This document shows, in pieces, positions 34,391 through 43,900 of a stretch of DNA of 64,000 nucleotides. Source of the stretch: an uncultured bacterium. GTDB taxonomy: Bacteria; Verrucomicrobiota; Lentisphaeria; Victivallales; UBA1829. The notes beneath the pieces are model-generated. The model did not search any database. It saw only the letters and a program-made list of their open reading frames with translations, and was not told the DNA's origin. Positions within the stretch are counted from its first letter, which is position 1, and each line of letters starts with the position of its first letter. A program made the translations under genes and the position numbers. The DNA is taken from the NCBI GenBank assembly GCA_949297765.1, contig CASFTV010000011.1, forward strand, positions 56,550 through 120,549. The letters are read 5' to 3'.

Positions 34391-36499
34391 ATGGAAAAAG
34401 AGACTCTGAAGACAAACGAACTGGATGCCACAATGGTGATTTCCGAGGCGATGCCCTCGGAGCATCCGTCCGCCCGGGGAGACGGGGAACCGGAACTGTT
34501 CGACGACTGTCCCCGATTTGCCCGCCGTTTCCAGTTCATCTGCAAGTTTGCCGCGGGAGGGGTGGGCGTCGTGTACAAGGCGCGCGACATGGTCTTCAAC
34601 CGGATCGTCGCCGTCAAGACCCTGAACGACCGCTTCAAGGAGGATGCCGAGGCAAACAGCGCCTTCCTGAATGAGAGCCGTCTCAATGCGACGCTCGACC
34701 ATCCGTCGATCGTCCCCGTGTACGCGCTCGGCCATACGGAAGACGGACGCCTGCAGTGCGTGATGAAGCTCATCAACGGAACCAGCCTCGACCGTTTCAT
34801 CGACGAAATCCGGGAGCGGTACGACAACCGGAAAATTTCCCCCCTGCAGGAACACCATGCGCTGATCTCCCGTCTGGAATACTTTCTCAAGATCTGCGAA
34901 GCGGTCGATTACTGCCACAGCATGAAAATTGTCCACGGCGACATCAAGCCGGCCAATATCCAGATGGGAAAATTCGGCGAAGTGTATCTCATGGACTGGG
35001 GATGCGCCCACCGGATCGGGACAAAACCGGAACGCATCAGCGGAACGCCGAATTATCTGCCGCCGGAGTTCCTTACGGAAAAGACCGTCACTCCCCTGAT
35101 TGATGTCTTCGCTCTCGGAATGATCCTGTTCGAGATGACGACACTGCTGCGCGCAAGCCAGTCCGAGGAAGACCGGACCACGCGCGGATGCCTGATCTAT
35201 GATCCCGGGACCTATTCCCACTATCTTCCGTCGCTGAAGATCAACGAACGCATTCTGGCGGTGATTCTCAAGGCGGTCAATCCGGATCCGGAACAGCGGT
35301 ATCAGAGCGTTTCGGCTCTGGCCGCCGATGTCCGTCACTTCATCTACGACGAAGAAATCTCCGCCGCTCCGGATCATCTCCTCCGCAGGATTTTCCGCAT
35401 CCTTTACCGGAACCGGGTGAAAACGGCTTTTGCGGTCGGTCTGGTGTTTCTGCTGTTCTGTCTGGGACTGTTTTACCAGTCGTATTCCGCGAGCCGCGCG
35501 GAGCGGTTCCATGCCGAGGAGGCGGCGCGCCGCGTTACGATGACCGCCTATACGGATCTCCTTGCCAACGCCGTGGAACGGCGTTTCCTTCTTGCCCAGG
35601 CGCAGCTGCTCCTCTTCGCGGACAATCTCATCGAAGATACTCTGGAAAACGTTCCCCGGACAACCCGCTTCTACAATCCGGAGGACTACAGAAACGCGGA
35701 AACTTCACCGCCGGGCATGGTCCGTTCGGAATTTTATCCGAATCCGGTCAATCTGCGCTATATGGTGCGGACGCCCGCCCGGCAGGAGGGAAAAGAGCTG
35801 AAACTGAACGATCCGAAAGCGTTTGTCTATCTCTGCAACAAGATTCTCTATTACGATCTTTCCAGCCACGATGTGCAGGAGAACCGGGAGATTCAGCAGA
35901 AACTGCTTTCGCCGGAGAATGTGATCCAGCGCTTTTTTGTCCGCTGGGCGGACGGGACCCGCTATGCCTATCCGGGAACCTACGATCCGCCCGGAACAGA
36001 GGTCGCGGAGACGCTGTGGGAAAATGATATCGCCGTCGGACGGAAGATTTTCTGGTCCGCGCCCTACTCCGGACAGGTCGGACAATGCCGGATCGCCGGA
36101 AAATATCCGATGTTTGCCGCACGGGACCGGTATCTTGGTTATGCGGGCCTTGAACTGCGGCTGGAAACGCTGCTTCGTCCGCTGCTTCGGGCGAATCTTG
36201 CCGATCCGGTGCATGAACTTTATCTTGTCTCCCGGCGTCAGGGGAGCATTCTGCAGATCTCCAACGGGAATGTCGCGCTGGTCAGGGAGGGAACCGTTCT
36301 GCCGCACGGCCTTTCCGCGGACCGGATCCGTTCTCTTCTTGCCGAGTTGAAACAATCCCGGCGGAAACTGATGATTACCGAAGTGAATGGGGTTCCCTAT
36401 TATGTCTCCTTCGCCGCCATCCCGACCATGGAAGGGGATCTGCTGCAGATGATTTCCGCGGAGAAAATGAAAAATCACGTTCACTCCCTGCCGCTCTGA
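34391..36499 (+). CDS. Transmembrane Ser/Thr protein kinase with extracytoplasmic sensor domain
   Basis: 702 residues. The Hanks-type kinase domain spans 48-318: glycine loop FAAGGVGVVYKA (53-64), K76 in VAVK, HGDIKPAN with D184, K186 and N189, DWG (202-204) in place of DFG, and GTPNYLPPE. HGD rather than HRD makes it a non-RD kinase. One membrane helix lies near 345-363 (AVGLVFLLFCLGLFY). The outer 330 residues begin with long helices and then a mixed domain (YLGYAGLELRLETLLRPLL, GVPYYVSFAAIP) that resembles a Cache-type sensor, as in chemoreceptors. The N-terminal 45 residues are acidic and disordered. Convergent with the membrane protein ending at 36481, with 19 bp overlap. Signal and substrates unknown. 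Confidence 0.88.
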   Translation: MEKETLKTNELDATMVISEAMPSEHPSARGDGEPELFDDCPRFARRFQFICKFAAGGVGVVYKARDMVFNRIVAVKTLNDRFKEDAEANSAFLNESRLNATLDHPSIVPVYALGHTEDGRLQCVMKLINGTSLDRFIDEIRERYDNRKISPLQEHHALISRLEYFLKICEAVDYCHSMKIVHGDIKPANIQMGKFGEVYLMDWGCAHRIGTKPERISGTPNYLPPEFLTEKTVTPLIDVFALGMILFEMTTLLRASQSEEDRTTRGCLIYDPGTYSHYLPSLKINERILAVILKAVNPDPEQRYQSVSALAADVRHFIYDEEISAAPDHLLRRIFRILYRNRVKTAFAVGLVFLLFCLGLFYQSYSASRAERFHAEEAARRVTMTAYTDLLANAVERRFLLAQAQLLLFADNLIEDTLENVPRTTRFYNPEDYRNAETSPPGMVRSEFYPNPVNLRYMVRTPARQEGKELKLNDPKAFVYLCNKILYYDLSSHDVQENREIQQKLLSPENVIQRFFVRWADGTRYAYPGTYDPPGTEVAETLWENDIAVGRKIFWSAPYSGQVGQCRIAGKYPMFAARDRYLGYAGLELRLETLLRPLLRANLADPVHELYLVSRRQGSILQISNGNVALVREGTVLPHGLSADRIRSLLAELKQSRRKLMITEVNGVPYYVSFAAIPTMEGDLLQMISAEKMKNHVHSLPL

Positions 36500-38448
36500 C
36501 CGTTCTGCCGCAGCGTGTGCAGCATGCGTTCCGAGAATCCGGCGGCGGTGCGGTGTTCCGCCTTCAAGACGTTCCAGTCACCGGAAAAGAAGAAGGGATC
36601 GTCCGCGATCCGCGCCCGGCATTCCAGATTCAGCACGGGACGGAGAATTCCTCCCGTCACACACAGCAGCGCAAGATAGAAAAACAGCAGATTCAGCGAC
36701 AGCGTCGCCCGGGGCGGCACCCCGTCCGGAAATCCGAAACGTTTTCCGCATCTCTTCAGCTCTTTTCGGACGACGCATCCGTAGAACAGCGGAAGCACAA
36801 ACACAAGAAAGATTCCTTCCGCCGCAAGGTGTATCCCGTTGCAGCCCGGCGCCCATCCTCTTCCGCTGATGATGTCGATTCGGGTAAAAAGAAGCCAGAG
36901 TGCCAGCGGGGCCGCAATTCCAGCAAGCCCAATGCGCAGATACGATTTCCACGGAAGGAACAGAAAGAACGCATGCCGTCCGGAAAGACGCGCGATTCCA
37001 AGACCGGCCGCATGAGCCGTAATCAGCATCCCGAGAAACACGCTCAGGAGAGCGAGGGTGAACAGATCGCACAGCGCATAGGAAAGATACCGTCCCGGAG
37101 CCAGCTGTTCCGGCGGGATAGTTTCTCTCAGTCCGGGGAGAAAAAGCTGATGAAGCCATCCTCCGTGTTTCCGAATGAGATTGTTGTCGGAAGGAGGCTG
37201 TTCCTTCCAGTGATCGACCGGGGAGATGAACTCCGTCAGAAGTCGAATCTCTTCCGAGTCGTTTCTCTGCCGGACCGGGTCCAGAAAGCATTTTCCGATT
37301 GCGTGACAGACCAGAACTTCGATGAGCGTTTCACGGTTGTCGTTCAGCAGCTGTCGGAGGAAGATTTTCCAGGAGCGCAGAATCCGGTCGGCTTCCGCAG
37401 TCTTTCCCTCTTCTCGGAGGGCGTGCTCATAGAGGATCACTTCCCGGGCAAGCTGCCGATGAATGTTCAAATGCGGCAGGACCGTGGAGATGGAGATGGA
37501 AATTTTCTGAACCTGACCGAAAAAATCATTCGCCGGACGGAGCATGTGATGACTCAGAGCGGGAAACTCCATGCATCCGGTCTTCAGAAAAGGCTTCCGG
37601 AGTCCGTCCTTGTAGCGGCTCATTGCCCGCTCCAGCAGAACCCGGTCGCGGACGTGGTAGCGGATGGTGGAGGCCCCGTTTTTCTTCGCATCGGGATTCT
37701 GTTCCCAGACAATCGCGGGCGCCGCCAGCGCGAAGGCTTCAAGATAATCATAAAGTGCGTTTTCCGGATCCTGTTTCCGTCCTTCCCGGAGAAGAGCCTG
37801 CAGTTCCTGAAAGAGCTGTTCCTGTCCGGCGGTTCGGAAAAAGGGTTTTCCCTCCTCTCCGCCGGAAGAGCTTTCCAGTGCAAGAGTCTGAGCGAGGAGT
37901 GCGAGGATGATCCGGTTTTCCGGGAAAGCCGCGCGGAGACGGCGGAGACGCTCAATTTCCCCGGAAGCATCCCGGCTTTCCGGATGGAGCATTTCCGAAA
38001 GAAACAGCTGTTCCCGTTCCGGAAGGCGGGAAAGGTCCCAGCGGTTCAGAATTCGTGCCGGCAGCGTCTGGAGGCGGGTTTTCTGTTCCGTCGACCCCAG
38101 CGATCCCAGCCAGAGGGCTCCGGCCAGGGTCCGGAAATCCATGCAGAGAAACATTCCCACAATCAGAAGCGGCAGCGCCGCCAGTTTCAGGAGAAGCCTG
38201 ATTTTTGCCCGTATCGAGAGCCGTTTCCGGTTGGAAAGAAACAGCGCGTGCGCCAGCTCCTCCGGATCGCCGAACCGCCGTTCCGCCCGGGCTTCGGCCT
38301 CCTGCGGAGAGCTGCCGTTTGCCATTTCCTCTTCCCGGGCCTCTTCCAGATGGGTTTTCAACTCCTGTTCCACCTCAAGCCGCAGCGCAGGGTCGTCCGC
38401 CAGCGGACGGGTGCAGGCCGAGACGTATGCGGAACGATCTTCTTCCAT
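36481..38448 (-). CDS. Large membrane protein with HAAS-type N-terminal domain
   Basis: 655 residues from the ATG at 38448 (GGAGG 6 bp upstream); an 18-residue longer form reads back into the PadR gene. Residues 1-60 (LRLEVEQELKTHLEEAREEE, then AEARAERRFGDPEELAHALF) match the helical HAAS/DUF1700-like domain that often follows a PadR regulator and is thought to interact with it. A membrane helix follows near 75-100; a large helical soluble part spans 110-420 (several FPENRIILALLAQTLALE-like segments, TPR-like); four to five helices close the protein. It starts 16 bp after the PadR gene. Function unknown; PadR/HAAS pairing implies regulated membrane stress or antimicrobial response (inference). 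Confidence 0.7.
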   Translation of the reverse strand: MEEDRSAYVSACTRPLADDPALRLEVEQELKTHLEEAREEEMANGSSPQEAEARAERRFGDPEELAHALFLSNRKRLSIRAKIRLLLKLAALPLLIVGMFLCMDFRTLAGALWLGSLGSTEQKTRLQTLPARILNRWDLSRLPEREQLFLSEMLHPESRDASGEIERLRRLRAAFPENRIILALLAQTLALESSSGGEEGKPFFRTAGQEQLFQELQALLREGRKQDPENALYDYLEAFALAAPAIVWEQNPDAKKNGASTIRYHVRDRVLLERAMSRYKDGLRKPFLKTGCMEFPALSHHMLRPANDFFGQVQKISISISTVLPHLNIHRQLAREVILYEHALREEGKTAEADRILRSWKIFLRQLLNDNRETLIEVLVCHAIGKCFLDPVRQRNDSEEIRLLTEFISPVDHWKEQPPSDNNLIRKHGGWLHQLFLPGLRETIPPEQLAPGRYLSYALCDLFTLALLSVFLGMLITAHAAGLGIARLSGRHAFFLFLPWKSYLRIGLAGIAAPLALWLLFTRIDIISGRGWAPGCNGIHLAAEGIFLVFVLPLFYGCVVRKELKRCGKRFGFPDGVPPRATLSLNLLFFYLALLCVTGGILRPVLNLECRARIADDPFFFSGDWNVLKAEHRTAAGFSERMLHTLRQNGQSGRE

Positions 38449-38464
38449 TCTGTGCCTCCGGTAT

Positions 38465-38791
38465 TTATGCGGGAGAGTCTGCCAGAAGAGAGCCGAGAGC
38501 ACGGCAGAAGGCGCGTGCTTCCGCGGTCTGTTCCCGGGCGGCGACGGCGCCTTTGGCGGTCAGGGAGTAGTATTTGCGGAGCTTGCCGCCGAATTCCCGC
38601 CACTCGGAGACAACCAGCCCTTCCGACTCCAGACGGTGAAGACACGGATACAGCGAACCTTCCTTCCACTCGAAATACCCGTTCGTACGCTCATTGACGG
38701 TTTTGATCATCTCGTAGCCGTACATCGCCTGCTCACCGAGAAGACGGAGAATCACGGTCTCCACGGATCCGCGGATCAGCTCTTTTTTCAT
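38465..38791 (-). CDS. PadR family transcriptional regulator
   Basis: 108 residues from ATG 38791, preceded by an excellent AAGGAGGT. GSVETVILRLLGEQAMYGYE, EWKEGSLYPCLHRLESEGLV and GGKLRKYYSLTAKG are PadR winged-helix hallmarks. PadR proteins of this size repress the operon that they head until a small molecule or a partner relieves them. It is directly followed by the HAAS-domain membrane protein, the standard pairing. Confidence 0.94.
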   Translation of the reverse strand: MKKELIRGSVETVILRLLGEQAMYGYEMIKTVNERTNGYFEWKEGSLYPCLHRLESEGLVVSEWREFGGKLRKYYSLTAKGAVAAREQTAEARAFCRALGSLLADSPA

Positions 38792-38832
38792 CGGGACCTC
38801 CTTGCTGTTGAACATGGGTGGCTTCCGGAAGA

Positions 38833-38861
38833 ATAATACATCGGCTGTCTAGGTATATCAA
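38833..38861 (-). promoter_or_regulatory. Promoter of the padR operon with a PadR-like operator
   Basis: TTGATA (38856-38861), 17 bp, TATTAT (38833-38838) on the minus strand. Within it ATATAC and GTAT half sites face each other across the spacer, like the ATGTATATAC-type sites known for PadR, which suggests autoregulation. Confidence 0.6.
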
Positions 38862-38890
38862 GCCGGATTTCCGGAAAAAAGGAAAAATTT

Positions 38891-39745
38891 TTATCGGTTC
38901 CGGAGATGGGCCTCCGCTTTCGGGAAAACGCGGCAGGCGTTGGAGAAGAAGACCTGCTCCTGGAATTCTTCAGGGATCAGGGTCCGGATCACGTCCACGT
39001 AGCAGGGGATGTTGATCAGGGGCCAGTCGGTGCCGTAGAGGACTTTGCTGTAATTGTCCAGATAAACGAGCCACTGCCGGACATAGTCCATGTGGAGACG
39101 GTATTTTGCCAGGAACTCCTCCGGAGTGTAGTTCCCCTCGGCGAATCCGGAAAGATCCAGATACACATTCGGATTTTTCTGGGCGACCGCGGTGGCATCC
39201 ACGATCCACGGATTTCCGTAATGCGCCATGACGAAGCGGAGTCCCGGATGACGGACTGCCAGTTCGTCCACGGTGAGCGGATGAGAATATTTGAGCAGTC
39301 CGTGTGTTCCCGCCAGCTCTCCCGTATGAATGACGACAGGCAGATCGTAGTGCTCTGCAAGCTCCAGAAAGGGCTCGAGAAGCGGATCGTTCAGCGGAAG
39401 GGGATTGTAGCCCGGATAGAGTTTGAGTCCGACGCAGTCCGGTTTCCGGAATTCCGCATCGAACAGTTCCAGCGATCGGTCAAGCGTTTTTGCATTGAGT
39501 TCGCGGCTTTCGAGTCCGGCGCAGTAGACGAGAAACGTGGGAAGCGGCCGGTTCGGACGGCGGGGCGCCGCCGTTCCGTCGATCCGTTCTCCGCCCATTT
39601 CTCCCATGACGATCCCGAGAACGATGGAGCGCGCATCGAAGGCAGCTTTCAGGCTTTCCGCAGTGTTTCTGTGACCGGCGGCTTCGGCGGAGCGGTCGAA
39701 TCCTTCACAGGAGGAGAAATGGAGATGGGCGTCGATGATGTTCAT
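38891..39745 (-). CDS. Amidohydrolase family protein (TIM-barrel, Amidohydro_2-like)
   Basis: 284 residues. IIDAHLHF holds the metal-binding HxH, LPVVIHTGE the barrel histidine, FVMAHYGNPW the next, and VLYGTDWPL the catalytic Asp. These are the ligands of metal-dependent amidohydrolases/decarboxylases of the ACMSD type. Its ATG overlaps the prmA stop as ATGA (39742-39745), so translation is coupled. The substrate is not deducible. Confidence 0.85.
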   Translation of the reverse strand: MNIIDAHLHFSSCEGFDRSAEAAGHRNTAESLKAAFDARSIVLGIVMGEMGGERIDGTAAPRRPNRPLPTFLVYCAGLESRELNAKTLDRSLELFDAEFRKPDCVGLKLYPGYNPLPLNDPLLEPFLELAEHYDLPVVIHTGELAGTHGLLKYSHPLTVDELAVRHPGLRFVMAHYGNPWIVDATAVAQKNPNVYLDLSGFAEGNYTPEEFLAKYRLHMDYVRQWLVYLDNYSKVLYGTDWPLINIPCYVDVIRTLIPEEFQEQVFFSNACRVFPKAEAHLRNR

Positions 39746-40629
39746 TTTTCCCGGACAAAGGCTCCTCCGCGCCACTGGTTTTCTTCGGCGGTATCGACCT
39801 GGCGGCATCCGGCGGCCTCAAAGGCGGCGCGGACCGTTTCATATTCCTTGTCGAGGATCCCGGCGAGAATCAGGGTTCCCCCGGGTTTCAGAAGCGAAAG
39901 GAGTTTCTCTTTTCCCGCGAGCAGGGCGGAAGAGAGGATGTTTGCCGCAACAACATCAAACGTCATTCCGCGCGCATTGAATTCGATCAGCGAGGCGGCG
40001 GCGAAGCGGATGCGGGAACAGTGGTTTTCCGCTGCGTTTTCCGCGGCGATGCGGACCGCATCCGGATCAATGTCGAATGCCTGAATCTCTTTCCAGCCGA
40101 GTTTTTCTGCGGCGATGGCGAGAATGCCGGATCCGCATCCGGCGTCGAGCATGGATGCGCCGGAAACGTCGTGTTCCGCGGCAAAGCGGTCGAGACGGGA
40201 GAGACAGAATTTTGTGGTGGCGTGCTGTCCGGTTCCGAAACTCATCCCCGGATCCAGAACGATCACATGCTGTCCCGGCCGGGCGCGGAACTCGGACCAC
40301 GACGGGGTGACGGCGAGTGTTTCGGAAATTTCAATCGGCTTGAAATGAATTTTCCACGATTCCGCCCAGTCCTCCTTTTTGAGTTCGGAAAGGGCCGGTT
40401 TTCCGATGGAGATCTCCAGTTCGCGGAAGGTTTCCTCCATGGATTCGATCTGGCGGAGAGCGTTTCGGGCGTCGTCGCCGGTTTTGAAATAGAGGGTGTG
40501 GAGCAGTTCCAGAGTTTCGGCGTCGCGCCGGGAGCTGAAGTCGTATCCGAGAGCGGAGAGCAGTTCCGGCATCGCCTCTCCGTTTTCCGAGGCGTCGCGG
40601 AAGCTCACGCAATAAAGAACATTGTCCAT
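39742..40629 (-). CDS. prmA: Ribosomal protein L11 methyltransferase
   Basis: 295 residues, the usual size, from ATG 40629 with AAAGGAG 11 bp upstream. The longer ORF to 40818 would read antisense to the tRNA gene and is rejected. DPGMSFGTGQHATTKFCL is the PrmA signature and MLDAGCGSGILAIAAEKLG the SAM-binding motif; VVAANILSSALL is the NxLA-type active loop. It trimethylates ribosomal protein L11. Divergent from tRNA-Leu. Confidence 0.92.
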   Translation of the reverse strand: MDNVLYCVSFRDASENGEAMPELLSALGYDFSSRRDAETLELLHTLYFKTGDDARNALRQIESMEETFRELEISIGKPALSELKKEDWAESWKIHFKPIEISETLAVTPSWSEFRARPGQHVIVLDPGMSFGTGQHATTKFCLSRLDRFAAEHDVSGASMLDAGCGSGILAIAAEKLGWKEIQAFDIDPDAVRIAAENAAENHCSRIRFAAASLIEFNARGMTFDVVAANILSSALLAGKEKLLSLLKPGGTLILAGILDKEYETVRAAFEAAGCRQVDTAEENQWRGGAFVREK

Positions 40630-40748
40630 AGACGGCGAATCTCCTTTCCGCAGAATTTTTCCTGTTACTGTACCTTCTTTTCCGTCAATTTCAAGAGAAA
40701 AGATCGTTTCAGGCGGAGGGAAATCCGGCGGAAATCCGGTCGATTCGA

Positions 40749-40776
40749 TTGTTTCCCATCGTTTTGGTGTTATATT
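40749..40776 (+). promoter_or_regulatory. Promoter of tRNA-Leu
   Basis: TTGTTT (40749-40754), 16 bp, TATATT (40771-40776), 12 bp before the mature 5' end. The opposite strand of the same region reads TATAAT (40774-40779), which may serve prmA. Confidence 0.5.
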
Positions 40777-40788
40777 ATACCCCGGAAT

Positions 40789-40873
40789 GCGCGACTGGTG
40801 AAACTGGCAGACACGCAAGATTTAGGTTCTTGTATCGAAAGATGTGCGGGTTCGAGTCCCGCGTCGCGCACCA
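40789..40873 (+). tRNA. tRNA-Leu (anticodon UAG)
   Basis: 85 nt with encoded CCA. The acceptor arms GCGCGAC and GTCGCGC pair fully; the anticodon stem CAAGA/TCTTG encloses loop TTTAGGT, giving anticodon UAG (reads CUN leucine codons). The long variable arm and T arm GCGGGTTCGAGTCCCGC are intact class II features. Confidence 0.96.
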
Positions 40874-40922
40874 TCTTCCTGGTGATAGTTTCCCGTCCGT
40901 CCGCATAGTCTGAGAAGAGAGA

Positions 40923-40954
40923 GGATGCGGCGGACCGTTCCCCGTCCGCATCCG
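40923..40954. terminator. Possible convergent terminator hairpin
   Basis: GGATGCGG-CGGAC and GTCCGCATCC pair with a small bulge around an 8-nt loop, between the tRNA and the stop codon of the minus-strand giant gene. A short T-run follows on the plus strand. Confidence 0.35.
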
Positions 40955-40964
40955 CCGTTTCCGC

Positions 40965-43900
40965 TCAGAACGTGATCTTGTAACAGGAGATGCGGCTGCC
41001 GTTCTCCCAGAGATTCCGGAAGGTTTTTCCGGTGGCCGGGAGTTCCGCAAGAACGGTTCCGTCCTGCCCGCAGGCCTCCACTTTGCGGATCGTGCGGGAA
41101 AAGGTGAGTTCCGCCGGAGTTTCCGTGGAACGGTTCCGGAAGAAGGTCACATAGACAAACGGCGCGTCCGCGAGAGAGGTGTTTTCACTTTTGAGCGCAA
41201 GATTCACGGTGTGTCCGCCAAGAAGCGAGAGAAACGGTTTTCCGCCGATGGTCACGCGGAGGTCTCTGCCCCCGAGGAACAGATAGCGCAGCGATCCGCT
41301 CCCGCGCAGATCAATGGAGCCGTTCATCACTGCGAAGAACAGAGAGGTGGAATCGGGCAGTTTACCGAAAAAGCTCCATGCGTCGCCGGAACCCGAGAGA
41401 CGGAAGGGCTTCGGCATTTTTGTTTTTCCGTTTTCCAGATTCCCGATAAACGAGGAGAACGTGCTTGTTTCCGCGCGGAACGTTCCGCTTCGTGTGTCGA
41501 TCTCCAGATGGTTTCCCGCGTCGCGCCAGACCTTTCCGAATTCGGCGAAGGAGACCGGAAGACGGGCTCCCGCTTTCTGGAGCGCATCATAGAAGGCTTT
41601 CAGTTCCGTTGTTTTGTCGAGGAATCCTTCCGCCTGGAACATCTTTCCGCGGAACCATGCGTCTGCCGTCTGCCCGGTCCGGCTTCGCAGAGAGTGCGGA
41701 CGGATCGCAAACAGGTTCCGCGCCCGGGAGTAGTCGCCCGCCGGAAGCGAGGGTTCGTTGACAACGAGATCCGCATTCCCGTCATACGTTTTCCCGAACG
41801 TCCGGACCGAGGAGTCCGTGTAGAGGAACGGAACAAAATCGTTCAGCGTCATCTTGTTGTACCCCCGGAACGGCGCCGCATAGCAGACATTGTCCAGCGG
41901 GAACCCGATCTCAAGCTTGAACTCCGGCTTTCCCAGATCCGGCGAACGGACCGCGATCGCGGAGGCCAGATTCGCAAAATGGCTGTACAGATGCGCATCC
42001 TGATTCAGATTGGTGCCGTTCCGTTTTTCGAAATTGTCCTCCGGATAAAACCAGTCGCTTGTCTGGAGAGTTCCATAGCCGAGCGCAAAATTGAACAGAT
42101 ACGCTTTCCCCATCGCCTTCTGAACGCTTGCGGCGATCAGATTGCCCCACCAGGAGTTTTCAAAAATCAGATTTGCTCCGTATTCGCGGGAGATGACCGG
42201 TTTTCCCGGTGCGGCGGCATAGACCATCGGAGCCAGCCAGGAAAGCGAACGCAGAAATCCATATCCGCTCCGGTTCCAGTAGCCGGTTCCGCCGGAGACC
42301 GCGTCCAGAACTTCATTTGCCGCGGCGCGCTGCGAGTAGTGCAGTTCGCAGTCGGGGCCGTTGGCTGTGATGACTCCCCGGAATCCGAGCGAACGGGCAA
42401 AGGAGGACATCTCCTTCAGATAATCCCGGTAGAGTTCGTACATGAATTCCAGACCGTCGGAGACCATCGGATTGTTGAGTTTCTCTTTTCCGAACGAGGC
42501 CTCGGTGATCCGGAGATCGTCCAGCTTGACTTTGAAATCGGAAGAGTCATTGCCCCACTCCTTGACATTCCAGGTCGGCGGGAAATCCAGATTCTCCAGC
42601 GTCTCCACGGTTTGTCCCGGAACGAGATGCGGTGCAAGCGAAGAGATCTTCCAGTTCATTTTCAGATTCTCCGCATTCCCGTATTTCTTCTTCAGAAACG
42701 CCGTCCAGCGGTCGTGAAGAATTTCCCGTGTCGCCGGAGGCAGTTTCCGCCAGTCGGACGGATTGTTCATCTGGAAAGTCGCGACATAGGTGCGCTCGTT
42801 TTCAATCTCATAGATCAGCAGAGTCGGATCTTTCGCGGGCGGAAGATTGTCCCGGTACGGATTCGGGGTTCCCAGAATCATCCGGACGATCTCCTTCTGC
42901 CGCCGGATCGCCTCCGGATGGAAAAAGCCGATGTAGGCGTGATTGCTCCGGTCGGCTCCCAGATCGCGGAAGAAACAGTTGTCATGCCAGAGCGTGAGCG
43001 AAAGATAGAGTCCGTTCCGGTGGCACGCGGCGATCAGTTTCTGCAGATTCGTCAGGAAATCCGGAGAGAATTTCAGCGGATGGACGGACAGGAGCGGCAT
43101 CCAGTAATTGTTCTGATTCATCGACCATGTCCGCGGAAGCGTCGAAATCATGTAGCGGACCGTGGAGTATCCCATGGATTTGATTCGTTTCAGGAAACGG
43201 TCCAGCGAATCGCCGCCGAAGCGGTTCTCCTGCGCAAGATTATACAGTTCGCCGGTTCCCATATTGCAGCCCCAGATCTGCGGGAGCCTGTCGCCATTTT
43301 TAAACCGGAATTCCGTTCCGTCGGGCGAGAGCGTGCCGCTGCGGTCGATCGCCAGCTCCCGCGTGAGGGAGGAAAGATCGGGATAGGAGACGTTCGCGTT
43401 CGTGAAACGTGCCAGCGGATCGCGGGAGACCCTTTTCTGCAGAAGAACCGGAGTCCGCATCCCCCAGACGAAAATTCCCTCTTTCCGCAACGCATTCAGC
43501 TCCTCCGCAAGACCGGGCTGAACCGGAGGACGCAGATCCTCCGACAGAAACAGCCTGGAAAGAGAGAGATGTTTCCGCCGTCCTTTGGCGGACATGCTGA
43601 AAATCCGAATCGTATGTTTGCCCGGCTTCAGGAAAATCCGTTCTCCGCCGCTCCAGTAGAAACTCGAAGGAAGATTGTAATTCCCTCCGACTTTGATGGT
43701 TTCCCCGTTGTCGACCGAGAGAAAAACATGATTGGTGAAATTCTCCGGCGAACGGGAATACGCATAGATCTTATACGCCTTCGGTTCTGCCAGTTCAAAT
43801 GAGAAGATCCATTCCGGCGCATCGGCGTTCATGGCTTCTGCGGAGTTGTAGAAGGAGTCCTCGTCGGGCACGGTCCGGGTCTGGCGGAGCGTGACATCTT

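Noticed and set aside
40630..40818. Extended prmA start upstream of 40629
   Set aside because: It would translate antisense tRNA-Leu and the promoter; PrmA of 295 residues is the normal length.
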